Positions 1-8,119 of a stretch of DNA of 49,994 nt are shown here, piece by piece. A program made the translations under genes and the position numbers. The notes beneath the pieces are model-generated. The model was not told where the DNA came from. It was given only the letters and a program-made list of their open reading frames with translations, and did not search any database. Within the stretch, counting starts at the first letter, position 1. Every line of letters starts with the position of its first letter. Source of the DNA: a virus; the IMG/VR virus record IMGVR_UViG_3300021478_000039, positions 1 to 49,994 of that record; one strand, given 5' to 3'.

Positions 1-2
1 AC

Positions 3-257
3 CTGTGTGGTGCCAACCTGTGTGGTGCCAACCTGTATGGTGCCAGCCTGTATGGTGCCAACCTGCGTGATGCCGACCTGTATGGTGCCAACCTGCGTGA
101 TGCCGACCTGTGTGGTGCCAACCTGTATGGTGCCAACCTGCGTGATGCCGACCTGTGTGGTGCCAGCCTGTATGGTGCCAACCTGCGTGATGCCGACCTG
201 CGTGATGCCGACCTGTGTGGTGCCAACCTGTATGGTGCCAGCCTGTATGGTGCCAAA
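3..257 (+). repeat. 15-bp tandem repeats coding pentapeptides (17 units)
   Basis: Seventeen head-to-tail 15-bp units come from about three DNA variants: CTGTGTGGTGCCAAC, CTGTATGGTGCCAAC and CTGCGTGATGCCGAC. The units are nearly identical at the DNA level, third positions included. This points to recent expansion or gene conversion, not only protein-level selection. The same variants fill 49700-49994. Confidence 0.95.
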
Positions 258-584
258 AATTCTGAATCGGCCATTGCTCATACACGTATCCTGCCAGAAG
301 GATCTTTAATTGGCTGGAAAAAGTGTCGTGGCGGGGTTATCGTTAAGCTACGTATTCCCGAAGCAGCTAAACGCTGCCATGCTTTTGGTCGTAAATGCCG
401 GGCTGAATATGTAGAAGTTTTGGAAGTCATCGGGGCAACTGTTGGGATCAGTACTTATGATACTAAAACGGAATACAAACAGGGAGTAATTGTATCGTGT
501 GGTACATGGGGAGAAGATTTCACTCAGGAATGCTCAGGAGGTATTCACTTCTTCATTACACGTATTGAAGCAGAACAATACTAA
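3..584 (+). CDS. Pentapeptide-repeat protein, C-terminal part, DUF5758-like tail (5' partial)
   Basis: Read in frame 3, the window opens inside 17 tandem five-residue repeats of the A(D/N)LXX type ([20 protein letters not shown]). These predict a right-handed quadrilateral beta-helix. A unique C-terminal domain of about 108 residues follows and ends in [18 protein letters not shown], typical of the DUF5758-like domain that closes many phage pentapeptide-repeat proteins. The 5' end is missing. The same gene appears to begin at 49589 near the other end of the window, with the same repeats and a compatible frame. The role is unknown; pentapeptide folds are often protein-binding or DNA mimics. 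Family assignment is from recalled motifs. Confidence 0.85.
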   Translation: MCGANLCGANLYGASLYGANLRDADLYGANLRDADLCGANLYGANLRDADLCGASLYGANLRDADLRDADLCGANLYGASLYGAKNSESAIAHTRILPEGSLIGWKKCRGGVIVKLRIPEAAKRCHAFGRKCRAEYVEVLEVIGATVGISTYDTKTEYKQGVIVSCGTWGEDFTQECSGGIHFFITRIEAEQY

Positions 585-594
585 GACTACTATC

Positions 595-924
595 ATGCAA
601 CCCATCGACATACTTATTAGTGCCAAAGCGCTAATCCAACGTCCTCAAGACTGGGCCCAGGGTGCCTTTGCCCGGAACATTGTGGGTACACCAGTCCCAC
701 CAAATAGTGACCGGGCTGTTAAATGGGATAGTCGTGGTGCTATCAATAAACTAGTAGCTATTACCGATGTAAACAATGGGCTTGCCACATTATTTCTTAC
801 TCGGGCTATGGGTGGAGATGTAGTTGCCCGCAATGATTACTGTTCTCACGGGGAAGTCATGGAAGCATTTGACTTAGCTATTAATCTAGCAGCAGTAGCT
901 AAACATGGAGAACAACATGGATAA
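595..924 (+). CDS. DUF6197-like small protein
   Basis: 109 residues. The order of conserved features (DWAQGAFARN, a proline-rich link, SDRAVKWDSRGAI, then a C-terminal NDYCSH and a helix) matches the DUF6197 pattern as I recall it, a family of unknown function in phages and bacteria. The ATG at 595 was chosen because an upstream TTG at 490 lies inside the preceding gene. The start overlaps the recurrent motif TACTATCA (588-595), and the first 13 bases (TACTATCATGCAA) are identical to those at the ligase gene at 4237. There is no obvious Shine-Dalgarno sequence. Confidence 0.75.
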   Translation: MQPIDILISAKALIQRPQDWAQGAFARNIVGTPVPPNSDRAVKWDSRGAINKLVAITDVNNGLATLFLTRAMGGDVVARNDYCSHGEVMEAFDLAINLAAVAKHGEQHG

Positions 925-1102
925 ATCTGCACAGGATTCTTTCATGGGTATTAAAACTGTCCAGGTAAAGCAATCCCATCTGGAAGAGATAGGTAACATT
1001 ATCAAATCCCTTGCAGAACAAGCCGATGCAACAGAAGCCTTGCGCATTACTGTGCCGGTTACTGTTGTTCGTCGTTTATTGACGTTATATCATACGATAT
1101 AA
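917..1102 (+). CDS. Hypothetical small protein
   Basis: 61 residues, overlapping the end of the preceding gene by 8 bp. The ATG at 917 is preferred over the in-frame ATG at 905 because GGAG at 907-910 sits six bases upstream of it. Predominantly helical composition with hydrophobic heptads (IGNIIKSLAEQ, VVRRLLTLYHTI). No family recognised. Confidence 0.6.
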   Translation: MDKSAQDSFMGIKTVQVKQSHLEEIGNIIKSLAEQADATEALRITVPVTVVRRLLTLYHTI

Positions 1103-1148
1103 CTACTATCACAATTTTCAACGTAGTACATTTAAGGAGCATTACATC

Positions 1149-1343
1149 ATGTCAAAAATCCATAGTGTCAAGGGCCGATATCTTGTAGGAGGTGGATGGA
1201 AATCCCATGCTCTCAAACAGAATGGCAGAGCTTCTCGAACTGCTTCCCATCGGGCAAGAATCTATTTTGCCTACCCTCCTATTGAAGGCTGGCCAGGAGG
1301 TGATCCTAAATTGAATGGTTATCGGGCGGGTGCTCGTAAATAA
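1149..1343 (+). CDS. Hypothetical basic small protein
   Basis: 64 residues, rich in Arg, Lys and Gly (KGRYLVGGGWKSHALKQNG at the N-terminus, YRAGARK at the C-terminus), predicted pI well above 9. AAGGAG at 1133-1138 is a good ribosome binding site. A nucleic-acid-binding role would be a guess from charge only. No family recognised. It sits in a run of small co-directional genes upstream of the ligase island. Confidence 0.65.
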   Translation: MSKIHSVKGRYLVGGGWKSHALKQNGRASRTASHRARIYFAYPPIEGWPGGDPKLNGYRAGARK

Positions 1344-1382
1344 CATTAATTTTTGATCTTATAAATTTTCTAGGAGAAAATT

Positions 1383-1664
1383 ATGGCACGACATATAGTC
1401 GATGGAAAAGGTCACGTATCAAAAGGCCAACGTAAATCCTGCAATCCAACCGGTAAGCTGTCCAGTTTGATTGATACAAAACAGATGAATCACGTACATC
1501 CTTGTACGGAATTTGTCAAGGCTTACGAACTAGCCGAAAAGAAACGAGCTGGTTTATTGGCAACCAAAGGACCCTTCCAAGTTCATAAGAACAAGGGAAA
1601 AGATGGTAAAATTACAGTTGAGCGTCGGGCTATCGGTACAGCCCATTCATTTGTGTTTGGATAA
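1383..1664 (+). CDS. Hypothetical basic protein
   Basis: 93 residues, preceded by AGGAG at 1372-1376. Lysine-rich middle and C-terminal half (HKNKGKDGKITVERRAIG). No membrane segment or signal peptide. No recognised family. Confidence 0.65.
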   Translation: MARHIVDGKGHVSKGQRKSCNPTGKLSSLIDTKQMNHVHPCTEFVKAYELAEKKRAGLLATKGPFQVHKNKGKDGKITVERRAIGTAHSFVFG

Positions 1665-1669
1665 GCATC

Positions 1670-2095
1670 ATGAATGCACATAATCTCGTTATTATTACTC
1701 CGAGCAAAGATCCAAAGAAAAATGTAAAGATGAAAGATTTTGAAAGTCTTTACTGTTATCTTAAGGCTTTAACGGGTAAAGAATACGTACCTTACTTGGA
1801 CGATAGCGGCTTAGCTAATTTCTGTTATTTCCATCAGCTAGTAGATGCTCAAAAGGCCCCAGAAGAATTTATTCCTCAGGTCGCTAAGGCAGCAGTCTAT
1901 TATGCTTGTCAAGATACAAGTGAGGCAATTGTGCAGATAAGTGTCTGTTCAAGGGATGCTACTCATAAAGCATGGTTGGCTATGGCCAAAGAATGGCCCG
2001 GAGCAACTATAACTAAGCTACGTCGGAAGGCTGGCCATGGGGGTTCCTATAACAATAGGACTCTCTATAGTATTCTATTGCCAAGTAATCATTAA
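1670..2095 (+). CDS. Hypothetical protein, paralogue of the 3745-4203 product
   Basis: 141 residues, unrecognised family. Residues about 48-138 align along their whole length with the 152-residue product of 3745-4203. Shared pattern: CYF-x-QL, then IP-x-x-(V/L)-x-KAA, (A/V)I-(V/L)-QVS-like strands, PG-(A/V)-x-IT-x-(L/V)-(K/R)R, and a C-terminal Y-(S/T)-x-LLP/LVP. The two genes bracket the 226-residue protein and the class I amidotransferase. Each is followed within 4 bp of its stop by the TTAACAGTGTTAA palindrome, so the gene plus palindrome looks duplicated as a unit. Confidence 0.7.
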   Translation: MNAHNLVIITPSKDPKKNVKMKDFESLYCYLKALTGKEYVPYLDDSGLANFCYFHQLVDAQKAPEEFIPQVAKAAVYYACQDTSEAIVQISVCSRDATHKAWLAMAKEWPGATITKLRRKAGHGGSYNNRTLYSILLPSNH

Positions 2096-2116
2096 TTTTA
2101 ACAGTGTTAAAATTAA
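2092..2116. promoter_or_regulatory. Operator-like palindrome, 25-bp perfect form
   Basis: Core TTAACAGTGTTAA at 2098-2110, with perfect symmetry extending to 25 bp around the single central G. It begins in the stop codon region of the preceding gene and lies about 50 bp upstream of the 2163 gene. TATAAA at 2128-2133 lies 17 bp downstream. A one-base centre suits a DNA-binding dimer better than an RNA hairpin. Longest and most symmetric of eight copies. Confidence 0.75.
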
Positions 2117-2162
2117 ACTCGATCTTTTATAAATGAAGCTAATTCAATAATCGGAGATTAGC

Positions 2163-2333
2163 ATGAAGATTTTATCTGTAAATAAACGTATCGCCGATGT
2201 ATTCTGGGGTAATCAGGGCTGGAAAACTCATACACGTATTCGTATCACTGGCCCAAATACTTTTGATTACATCTCAGGCAACAAGATGCCACGTGCAGTA
2301 CAAGCATCAGTGGCTGATCTATTGGGTAAATAG
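2163..2333 (+). CDS. Hypothetical 56-residue protein
   Basis: Short ORF MKILSVNKRIADVFWG... ending ADLLGK, preceded by CGGAG about seven bases upstream. It ends four bases before an ATG of the next ORF. Amphipathic and basic in the middle (WKTHTRIRITG). No family recognised. Kept as a gene because of the binding site, tight packing and plausible codon use. Confidence 0.6.
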   Translation: MKILSVNKRIADVFWGNQGWKTHTRIRITGPNTFDYISGNKMPRAVQASVADLLGK

Positions 2334-2384
2334 GCCATGCAAGAGTACTCAATAGATTTTGATATGATTACCGGAGGTAAAATA

Positions 2385-3065
2385 ATGGATCTCCATAGAA
2401 ACGTTGCATGTTTTGCCCCCTTGAATCATTATAAATGTGATGAGATACATTTTTTCACAAAGTACCCTACTTATGAATTCATTAAAGATGTACCAGAAAT
2501 GATTGGCATTTCTTATAATGAATTAGTCTTATGGTACTTGGAAAAGATGGAGCATTTAGGTTGTAAATTTGTGCCGGTCATTCCGAATATTGAGGATGAT
2601 AGCCAAATTGCTAGGCTTACAGCCTGTGTTAGTTCTGGATTCAGAATTATAAATGAATTTGGAATGCCCCATATACTGATGAAAGCTACTATCATTCGCT
2701 ATATTCAAGAATATCCAAACATGCTAGTGGCTTGGTATAAGTTATTACAATTATATCCTGATTTAGCTTTGTCGGATGCTCGGACTTATTCATCCTTTGG
2801 TATTGCTAATGCTGGGGGGAATCCTCTGGGGTTAGATTTTAAGGGACAAAATCAAATTTGTAATCCGGGACATACTCTATTTGCTAATGCTTGTAATACA
2901 GTTTACAAACTGCCCTCATTTCAGGCTGCTTTATCTGGCAAAAGAAAAATAGGTGTTCGTGCTCTTGATATTGCTACAGCAGTAGATTCACAATTCTTTC
3001 CTAATCGGCCTTATGGGTCTAGTATGACACCCCTAATTGAATGGATAATCAATAATGTCGAATGA
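2385..3065 (+). CDS. Hypothetical protein at the head of the amidotransferase pair
   Basis: 226 residues from ATG 2385, which has a strong GGAGGT at 2373-2378 spaced six bases. An in-frame ATG at 2337 would add 16 residues but lacks a binding site. Mostly helical middle; a later Gly/Asn-rich segment (FGIANAGGNPLGLDFKGQ) could be a ligand loop. No family recognised. It overlaps the class I amidotransferase by 11 bp (ATG at 3055), so the two are translationally coupled and probably functionally linked. Confidence 0.65.
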   Translation: MDLHRNVACFAPLNHYKCDEIHFFTKYPTYEFIKDVPEMIGISYNELVLWYLEKMEHLGCKFVPVIPNIEDDSQIARLTACVSSGFRIINEFGMPHILMKATIIRYIQEYPNMLVAWYKLLQLYPDLALSDARTYSSFGIANAGGNPLGLDFKGQNQICNPGHTLFANACNTVYKLPSFQAALSGKRKIGVRALDIATAVDSQFFPNRPYGSSMTPLIEWIINNVE

Positions 3066-3738
3066 TCTTTTACCAAAATTGTACGTAGTGGGAGGTTCTA
3101 TTGGCTACGCAAGTTACCTGCGTAGTAAGCCGGGCCGAAGTGTTCAGTTTGAGCTAACACAGAACCCAGCCCATGCGGATATTGCTCTCTTTACTGGTGG
3201 GGAAGATGTAGACCCTGCTACTTACGGGGAACAATGTAGCAAAACAACTCATTATACCAATAGAGATAAACATGAAATTGAGATGTTCAATTTCTTTGTT
3301 GAGGAAGAAGTTCCAATGATTGGTATTTGTCGGGGTCTTCAGCTTTTTGCTGGTCTTAATGGGGGCCGACTGATCCAAGATACGACCGGCCATGCTGGAT
3401 CTAATCATGGAGTTATTTTTGAAGGCTATGACGATACTTGCATGGGTGATGAGTTTAAGGGATCTATTACTCTTCCTTATACAAGTGCCCATCATCAAAT
3501 GGTTGATCCAACACGCATTAAAGCTGACTGGAAAATCTTAGGCCGTAGTGAAACACGGCGTAGCCGCCATTATTTGGGAGGTGACGATAAAGAAATTCAT
3601 GGGGTGGACACTGAAATTGAATGTGTGTTCTTTCCAAAGACACAATGTCTAGGTATTCAAGGCCATCCCGAATGGATGGACCCTACTAGCCCCAGTGTGG
3701 AATTCTGGCGTCAATTGATTAAAACTTATCTATTGTGA
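3055..3738 (+). CDS. Class I glutamine amidotransferase, peptidase C26-like
   Basis: 227 residues. A triad of the class I glutaminase fold is visible: nucleophile Cys92 in GICRGLQ, and His204 and Glu206 in GIQGHPEW. FTGGEDVDPATYG near residue 47 resembles the gamma-glutamyl-GABA hydrolase (PuuD-like) branch. Such enzymes hydrolyse glutamine or gamma-glutamyl amides and can pass ammonia to a partner ligase. Within 5 kb lie an ATP-grasp ligase, two amidoligase-type enzymes and a class II amidotransferase, so it is probably part of one peptide-modifying pathway. The substrate is unknown. Confidence 0.85.
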   Translation: MSNDLLPKLYVVGGSIGYASYLRSKPGRSVQFELTQNPAHADIALFTGGEDVDPATYGEQCSKTTHYTNRDKHEIEMFNFFVEEEVPMIGICRGLQLFAGLNGGRLIQDTTGHAGSNHGVIFEGYDDTCMGDEFKGSITLPYTSAHHQMVDPTRIKADWKILGRSETRRSRHYLGGDDKEIHGVDTEIECVFFPKTQCLGIQGHPEWMDPTSPSVEFWRQLIKTYLL

Positions 3739-3744
3739 ATAACT

Positions 3745-4203
3745 ATGGAAAAATCATTTGAAGAAAAGATCGCAGCAGGACAAGCAATTCTGGACACTGC
3801 TATAAATCCAAATCCTGTCACTTTTAGATCCATCAAGGATGTTCTTGGATTCGACTGGACCAATCTTCGGATTAACCCAGAACAACCCTACTGTTATTTT
3901 TCACAGCTTATCGGTGTAGATCAGAATATCCCAGCGGAGTATCTTCCATTCCTTGTGAAAGCCGCACTTAAGTGTTCTAAAATTGCTAGGGATGAAGTGA
4001 TTCTTCAAGTTTCTATTATCAATCATGAAGTTGGTTGGGTAAAGAAATTGGAGTATCTTCGTTCTCTTCCGGGTGTGGCTATTACTCAAGTGAAACGAAA
4101 TTCTGGAGGTAATCATTATTACACGGCATATTCATGCTTAGTTCCCGGCCCTAAGTATGTAACATTGGATGATGCACCGTTGTACCACAAAGATCGAGTT
4201 TAA
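3745..4203 (+). CDS. Hypothetical protein, paralogue of the 1670-2095 product
   Basis: 152 residues, starting seven bases after the amidotransferase stop. It shares the CYF-x-QL...PG-x-AITQVKRNSGG...Y-x-CLVP pattern with the 141-residue product of 1670-2095 and has its own N-terminal helix. The stop is followed at 4207 by the TTAACAGTGTTAA palindrome, as in its paralogue. Function unknown. The position inside the ligase island suggests a role there, by association only. Confidence 0.7.
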   Translation: MEKSFEEKIAAGQAILDTAINPNPVTFRSIKDVLGFDWTNLRINPEQPYCYFSQLIGVDQNIPAEYLPFLVKAALKCSKIARDEVILQVSIINHEVGWVKKLEYLRSLPGVAITQVKRNSGGNHYYTAYSCLVPGPKYVTLDDAPLYHKDRV

Positions 4204-4205
4204 TT

Positions 4206-4220
4206 TTTAACAGTGTTAAA
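4206..4220. promoter_or_regulatory. Operator-like palindrome upstream of the COOH-NH2 ligase gene
   Basis: TTTAACAGTGTTAAA lies three bases after a stop codon and ends three bases before the AAGGAG ribosome binding site of the gene at 4237. Same core as seven other sites. A bound protein here could block transcription into the ligase genes. Confidence 0.7.
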
Positions 4221-4236
4221 TAAAAGGAGTACTATC

Positions 4237-5031
4237 ATGCAACGCTACCAAAATATTACTGTCGGTTGCGACCCAGAATTTTTCCTGAAAGAGGCTGACG
4301 GGAATTTCATTGGGGCTTTCAAATTTCTTAGTGGGACTAAATGGCGTCCTGAGAGCATCGACGATGACGGCAGTGCAATTCTCCATGATAATGTCATGGT
4401 CGAATTCAACACAGCTCCAGCCAATAGCCGGGAGCAATTCATTGCTTCGGTAGATAAGGTTCTAAATCATCTACGTTTGCGCCTACCCGAAGATATCGAA
4501 TTCAGTTTCCTTCCTTCGGCCCACTTCCAACTGAATAAGTTGCGCAGCCGGGCTGCCAAAGAATTTGGATGCGAACCAGACTTCAATGCGTGGATGGGGG
4601 GTGAGCGTAATCCAGCTATCCATTGTGATGACCGGACTCTGCGCACTAGTGGAGGACATATTCATGTAGGATTTGAAGATTCCGATAAAGAAGCTCGTCT
4701 GAGTCTCATCCAACATATGGATGTGTTCCTCGGGATTCCGTCTATTCTGTTGGATAAAGCTGGATCTGAACGCCGCTTGATGTACGGAAAGGCCGGCGCA
4801 TTCCGTCCAAAGCCTTATGGAGCAGAATACCGAGTGCTCTCCAACTTCTGGTTACAATCTCAGGAATTGAAGGGATGGGCTTTTGATGCTACGTTGGAAA
4901 CAATTGGTCAACTCAATGAAGGTTTCTGTCTTGATGCTGAAGATATTGAGTTGATTGTGCCAACGATCAACAATAGCGATTATAAGTCAGCCGAATATTT
5001 GATTAATAAGTATCATCTTCCAATGGTGTAA
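4237..5031 (+). CDS. phiEco32-type COOH-NH2 ligase (type 2)
   Basis: 264 residues from ATG 4237, with AAGGAG at 4224-4229. Motifs of the glutamine-synthetase-like phage ligases are in order: GCDPEF (10-15), an acidic DGSAILHDNVMVEFN block (44-58), TSGGHIHVGF (137-146), SERRLMYGKAGAFR (177-190) and YGAEYRVLSNFW (194-205). The acidic and His residues would bind Mg-ATP and the carboxylate. Family members are predicted to join an amine to a carboxyl group in an ATP-dependent reaction; the natural substrates are not established. It is the first ligase of the island, directly after an operator-like palindrome. Confidence 0.85.
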   Translation: MQRYQNITVGCDPEFFLKEADGNFIGAFKFLSGTKWRPESIDDDGSAILHDNVMVEFNTAPANSREQFIASVDKVLNHLRLRLPEDIEFSFLPSAHFQLNKLRSRAAKEFGCEPDFNAWMGGERNPAIHCDDRTLRTSGGHIHVGFEDSDKEARLSLIQHMDVFLGIPSILLDKAGSERRLMYGKAGAFRPKPYGAEYRVLSNFWLQSQELKGWAFDATLETIGQLNEGFCLDAEDIELIVPTINNSDYKSAEYLINKYHLPMV

Positions 5032-5043
5032 TCGGAGCCTAGC

Positions 5044-5658
5044 ATGTGGAATTACCAAGATACAGAATGTACGTCTGAAGACATGGGCCGTAAGTTTAAT
5101 GGCTCTTGGGTAAATCTGGATAAAATCGGCATTGCTCAAATCGACTCATTTGACGATGACGGATTTTATACTAGACTTGATGATGGAAATGAAAAGTATT
5201 ATAAACGTTCTGAGTTCAAGATTATCTCTGAATATCCAGATGTTGGACAGATGGTGAATATTCGTGGGACCGCACATTACATTTTGCGAACTCCTCGCCG
5301 CCAATGGATAGCTGGACTGACCATTGATACTCTTAGTTCTGAGTGTCCAACAACAGGTAAAGCAATCGGACGCTTGACTCGGGAAACCGTAAATAGTCTT
5401 TTCCATCCAGAGTATGTACCATTGGATATAGCATACAATGCTGTTATCAAAAAAGTGGGAATTAGCATGGCATTTACTCCTCTCTATTGGCTTATCAATA
5501 TGGATGGGAAATCTGTGCAACTGTGGCGGCGCGCTGTTGAGGTAGGTACTATCATAAAAAATGATGATATTTACTCCATCAATATCCACGACTTCTCAAT
5601 GTCTCTGACACAAGAACTTAAGGATGATCTTAAAAATGCCAAGTACACCATTAGCTAA
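5044..5658 (+). CDS. Hypothetical protein between the two amidoligase genes
   Basis: 204 residues, RBS-like CGGAG upstream, starting 12 bp after the ligase stop and overlapping the next ligase gene. The N-terminal 70 residues are acidic with short beta strands (FDDDGFYTRLDDGNEKYYKRSEF), suggesting a small beta-barrel. The C-terminal half is mixed. No family recognised. The conserved position between two ligases suggests a substrate-carrier or accessory role, by inference only. Confidence 0.65.
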   Translation: MWNYQDTECTSEDMGRKFNGSWVNLDKIGIAQIDSFDDDGFYTRLDDGNEKYYKRSEFKIISEYPDVGQMVNIRGTAHYILRTPRRQWIAGLTIDTLSSECPTTGKAIGRLTRETVNSLFHPEYVPLDIAYNAVIKKVGISMAFTPLYWLINMDGKSVQLWRRAVEVGTIIKNDDIYSINIHDFSMSLTQELKDDLKNAKYTIS

Positions 5659-6850
5659 GATTTTCAGAAATCGATTGGGAGATTGGCGAGAGCCAGCATT
5701 TACCCAAGAAACAATTGGGCAATACTCAAAGAATAAGGATATTCCAAATATTACAGCTGGATCATTAGCTGGAATTGAGTTTGAGATTGAAAAATGCGAT
5801 ACACATCATCTTGTAGATCAATATCCACGAGAGGCAGCCCGTATTTTTAATAGTCTCTGGAATATTACCCACGATGGTTCTTTGCGTAATAATGGTCTGG
5901 AATTTATTACCAAGCCATTATCTGGGAATAATTTGTCATTTGCACTTCAGATGCTGGACAATTATACTAAAGCTGTCTATCCAGAATGTCGTCCTAGTGG
6001 GCGTACTGGAATTCATGTGCATGTTAATGCTCTTGACATTAACACAGCTCAATTATTTGCTTGGATAAGTCTTTACCAGATTTTTGAAAAGCAACTGTAT
6101 CGTTTGTCGGGGGGCCGGGATAAGAATTTATTCTGCCTGCCAACTTGGGCTTGGGATGGTAATATTAAAAGTGCTATTCAGTATTTTGTTCTACGTAAAG
6201 ATGATGGTGTCTCAGCGGCAAACCAACTTGCCGGACAGGGTTTAAAATATGCTGGTCTAAATACCCGTACTTTGCAAGAACATGGTACTCTTGAATTCCG
6301 GCAGATGCATACCACTAGAGATATGGCAAAGATTGCTCAATGGGCTGATATGTTGATTCGTATCAAGAAGTCCGCTGTATCTCAAGTAACAGAGATGGAG
6401 AGTCTTATCAAATTCTGGGAGAAACTTTCGGAATTAAATACGAATTCCGAATACTATCAACTAATGCACCAAGTATTTGGAGATGCTAGACCATTATTGG
6501 AAATGCAGGGCTACGATTCTGATATGGCTGCGGGTGTTATTCAGGTTAAGGAATGCTTGATTACATACCAACGTGCCTTAAAGAATCCACCTAAAGAAGT
6601 CCCAGCTGCACAACCACCACCGCAAAGGAATATTTTTAGAGGGCCGTCTCGACGAGACTATGAAATAGCTATTGAGCAAGCTAGGACTCAAATAATTAGA
6701 TATGAGCTTACCTTAGCTGCTGAACGACACGGGCGTAATGACCCCGCCCGAATTCATGATTTGACTCTGCAAATAGATCAACAACGATCAAGAATTATTA
6801 CTTGGCAAGGGGTTATAGCTGAAATGCCAGACCAACCTGTAGCAGGATAA
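5636..6850 (+). CDS. Amidoligase_2 family enzyme with C-terminal coiled-coil extension
   Basis: 404 residues from ATG 5636; an alternative ATG at 5624 adds four residues. Signature motifs of the amidoligase_2 group: GIEFEIE (46-52), DGSLRNNGLEF (80-90), GIHVHVN (125-131), YAGLNT (205-210) and GTLEFRQ (217-223). These enzymes share the glutamine-synthetase-like ATP-dependent ligase fold. After about residue 300 come a Pro/Gln linker and a charged helical tail (EIAIEQARTQIIRYELTL-like) suited to oligomerisation. The gene overlaps the preceding one by 23 bp and is followed 12 bp later by the class II amidotransferase. The substrate is unknown. Confidence 0.85.
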   Translation: MPSTPLAKIFRNRLGDWREPAFTQETIGQYSKNKDIPNITAGSLAGIEFEIEKCDTHHLVDQYPREAARIFNSLWNITHDGSLRNNGLEFITKPLSGNNLSFALQMLDNYTKAVYPECRPSGRTGIHVHVNALDINTAQLFAWISLYQIFEKQLYRLSGGRDKNLFCLPTWAWDGNIKSAIQYFVLRKDDGVSAANQLAGQGLKYAGLNTRTLQEHGTLEFRQMHTTRDMAKIAQWADMLIRIKKSAVSQVTEMESLIKFWEKLSELNTNSEYYQLMHQVFGDARPLLEMQGYDSDMAAGVIQVKECLITYQRALKNPPKEVPAAQPPPQRNIFRGPSRRDYEIAIEQARTQIIRYELTLAAERHGRNDPARIHDLTLQIDQQRSRIITWQGVIAEMPDQPVAG

Positions 6851-6862
6851 TTAAGGATACTT

Positions 6863-8119
6863 ATGTGTGGAATTGTGGGGTTTATAAATAAAGATGGTCT
6901 TTCTTCAGTTCGTTTGGAGCAATGTTTCAAACAACTGTTGATTGTAGATCAACTACGTGGCCAGGATGCTACTGGTGTGGCTTCTCTTGGTAAAGATGGG
7001 AAACGAGACTGGGTTAAAACTCCAACTCTACCAGAGGAATTCCTCCAACATAAAGATGTGCATGAGTTCTTCCGTAAATTCCATGGAGATGGTTTTGCTA
7101 TTGGGCATAATCGAGCTCGTACCCATGGAAACAACACAGAAAATAATGCACACCCGTTTGAAGTCGGAGATATTCTTGGTGTCCATAATGGAACTATTCA
7201 TAATAAATATGATATTTGTGATAAAGGTCATATGTATGAGGTAGATAGCCATGCTTTCTTTGCGGGTGTATCCGAGAATGGCATTAAAGAAACCATCAAA
7301 GCTTCGGATGGGGCCTTCTCTGTTGTATATATTAACACAAAAGAAAAGACGATTAACTTCGTTCGTAACGAAGAGCGTCCTATGTATATGTTAGAAGTAA
7401 TGGAGCCGGGTTGGAGTAAGGATGCTCCTGATCGTGAACACCTATTGTTTGGTTCCGAATTGCTTATGCTTATGTGGGTTGCTACACGTAGTGGTTTCCG
7501 TACTGGAAAACATTATGAAACAGAACCATACAAACATTACTCTTTTGCCATGGGAGAAGAGAAGCCAACAATTTCTCAGATGGAGAAGTATGTAAAAAAG
7601 CAATACGAATACCATGGTGGTCGGAATATTGGGAAAACATCTGTATGGCGTCATGGTAAGCTAGTCTCCTCTGAGACTATTATGTTGCCTAACAATGTCC
7701 CAAACAATCGCCAAAGTGCTTTGACTACAGCAATGCCCACAGATTTTAGTTCAGTTGGTTTCTTTTCCAATAAAGATATTGACGGAAATATTAAAGCTGC
7801 TGTTGCAAAAATCTGGAATACAACCCACAAAGAATCAGTAGTTAGTTTTGTAGTAACTGAAGCTATTGATCTTCAGGCTAGTATGCAATTAATTGGTAAG
7901 CTGGCTGGCCGCAAGAAAGATGGTCTTCCGATTATGGTGTCCACAATTGTAGATAAGGATTTCTATAGTACAATCAAAAGTAGTAGTGCAATTCTTCAAG
8001 CTCGTGTTACGCACAAAGGTTGTTCGATGGATAAAAAAGGTTTGGAATTGATTGTTAAAGACCCAATGATTTTGGTGTACTCAACTAATGATGGGGAGTC
8101 TATCAATGCTGAATGTTAA
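6863..8119 (+). CDS. Class II glutamine amidotransferase (Ntn, GATase II)
   Basis: 418 residues beginning MCGIVGF, so Cys2 becomes the N-terminal nucleophile after Met removal. Family motifs follow: RGQDATG (32-38), GHNRARTHG (81-89), NAHPF (95-99) and VHNGTI (107-112). The glutaminase domain covers about residues 1-220. The C-terminal 200 residues do not show the sugar-isomerase domains of GlmS, so this is not glucosamine synthase. Probably it supplies ammonia, or transfers an amide, within the ligase pathway. It overlaps the ATP-grasp gene by 14 bp. Confidence 0.85.
   Translation: MCGIVGFINKDGLSSVRLEQCFKQLLIVDQLRGQDATGVASLGKDGKRDWVKTPTLPEEFLQHKDVHEFFRKFHGDGFAIGHNRARTHGNNTENNAHPFEVGDILGVHNGTIHNKYDICDKGHMYEVDSHAFFAGVSENGIKETIKASDGAFSVVYINTKEKTINFVRNEERPMYMLEVMEPGWSKDAPDREHLLFGSELLMLMWVATRSGFRTGKHYETEPYKHYSFAMGEEKPTISQMEKYVKKQYEYHGGRNIGKTSVWRHGKLVSSETIMLPNNVPNNRQSALTTAMPTDFSSVGFFSNKDIDGNIKAAVAKIWNTTHKESVVSFVVTEAIDLQASMQLIGKLAGRKKDGLPIMVSTIVDKDFYSTIKSSSAILQARVTHKGCSMDKKGLELIVKDPMILVYSTNDGESINAEC

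Noticed and set aside
3-257. CRISPR array
   Set aside because: Repeats are contiguous 15-bp coding units without spacers.
7-309. Plus-strand open frame with Cys/Pro/Met/Val repeats
   Set aside because: Out-of-frame reading of the pentapeptide repeats; the pentapeptide frame continues into a recognisable C-terminal domain and this one does not.
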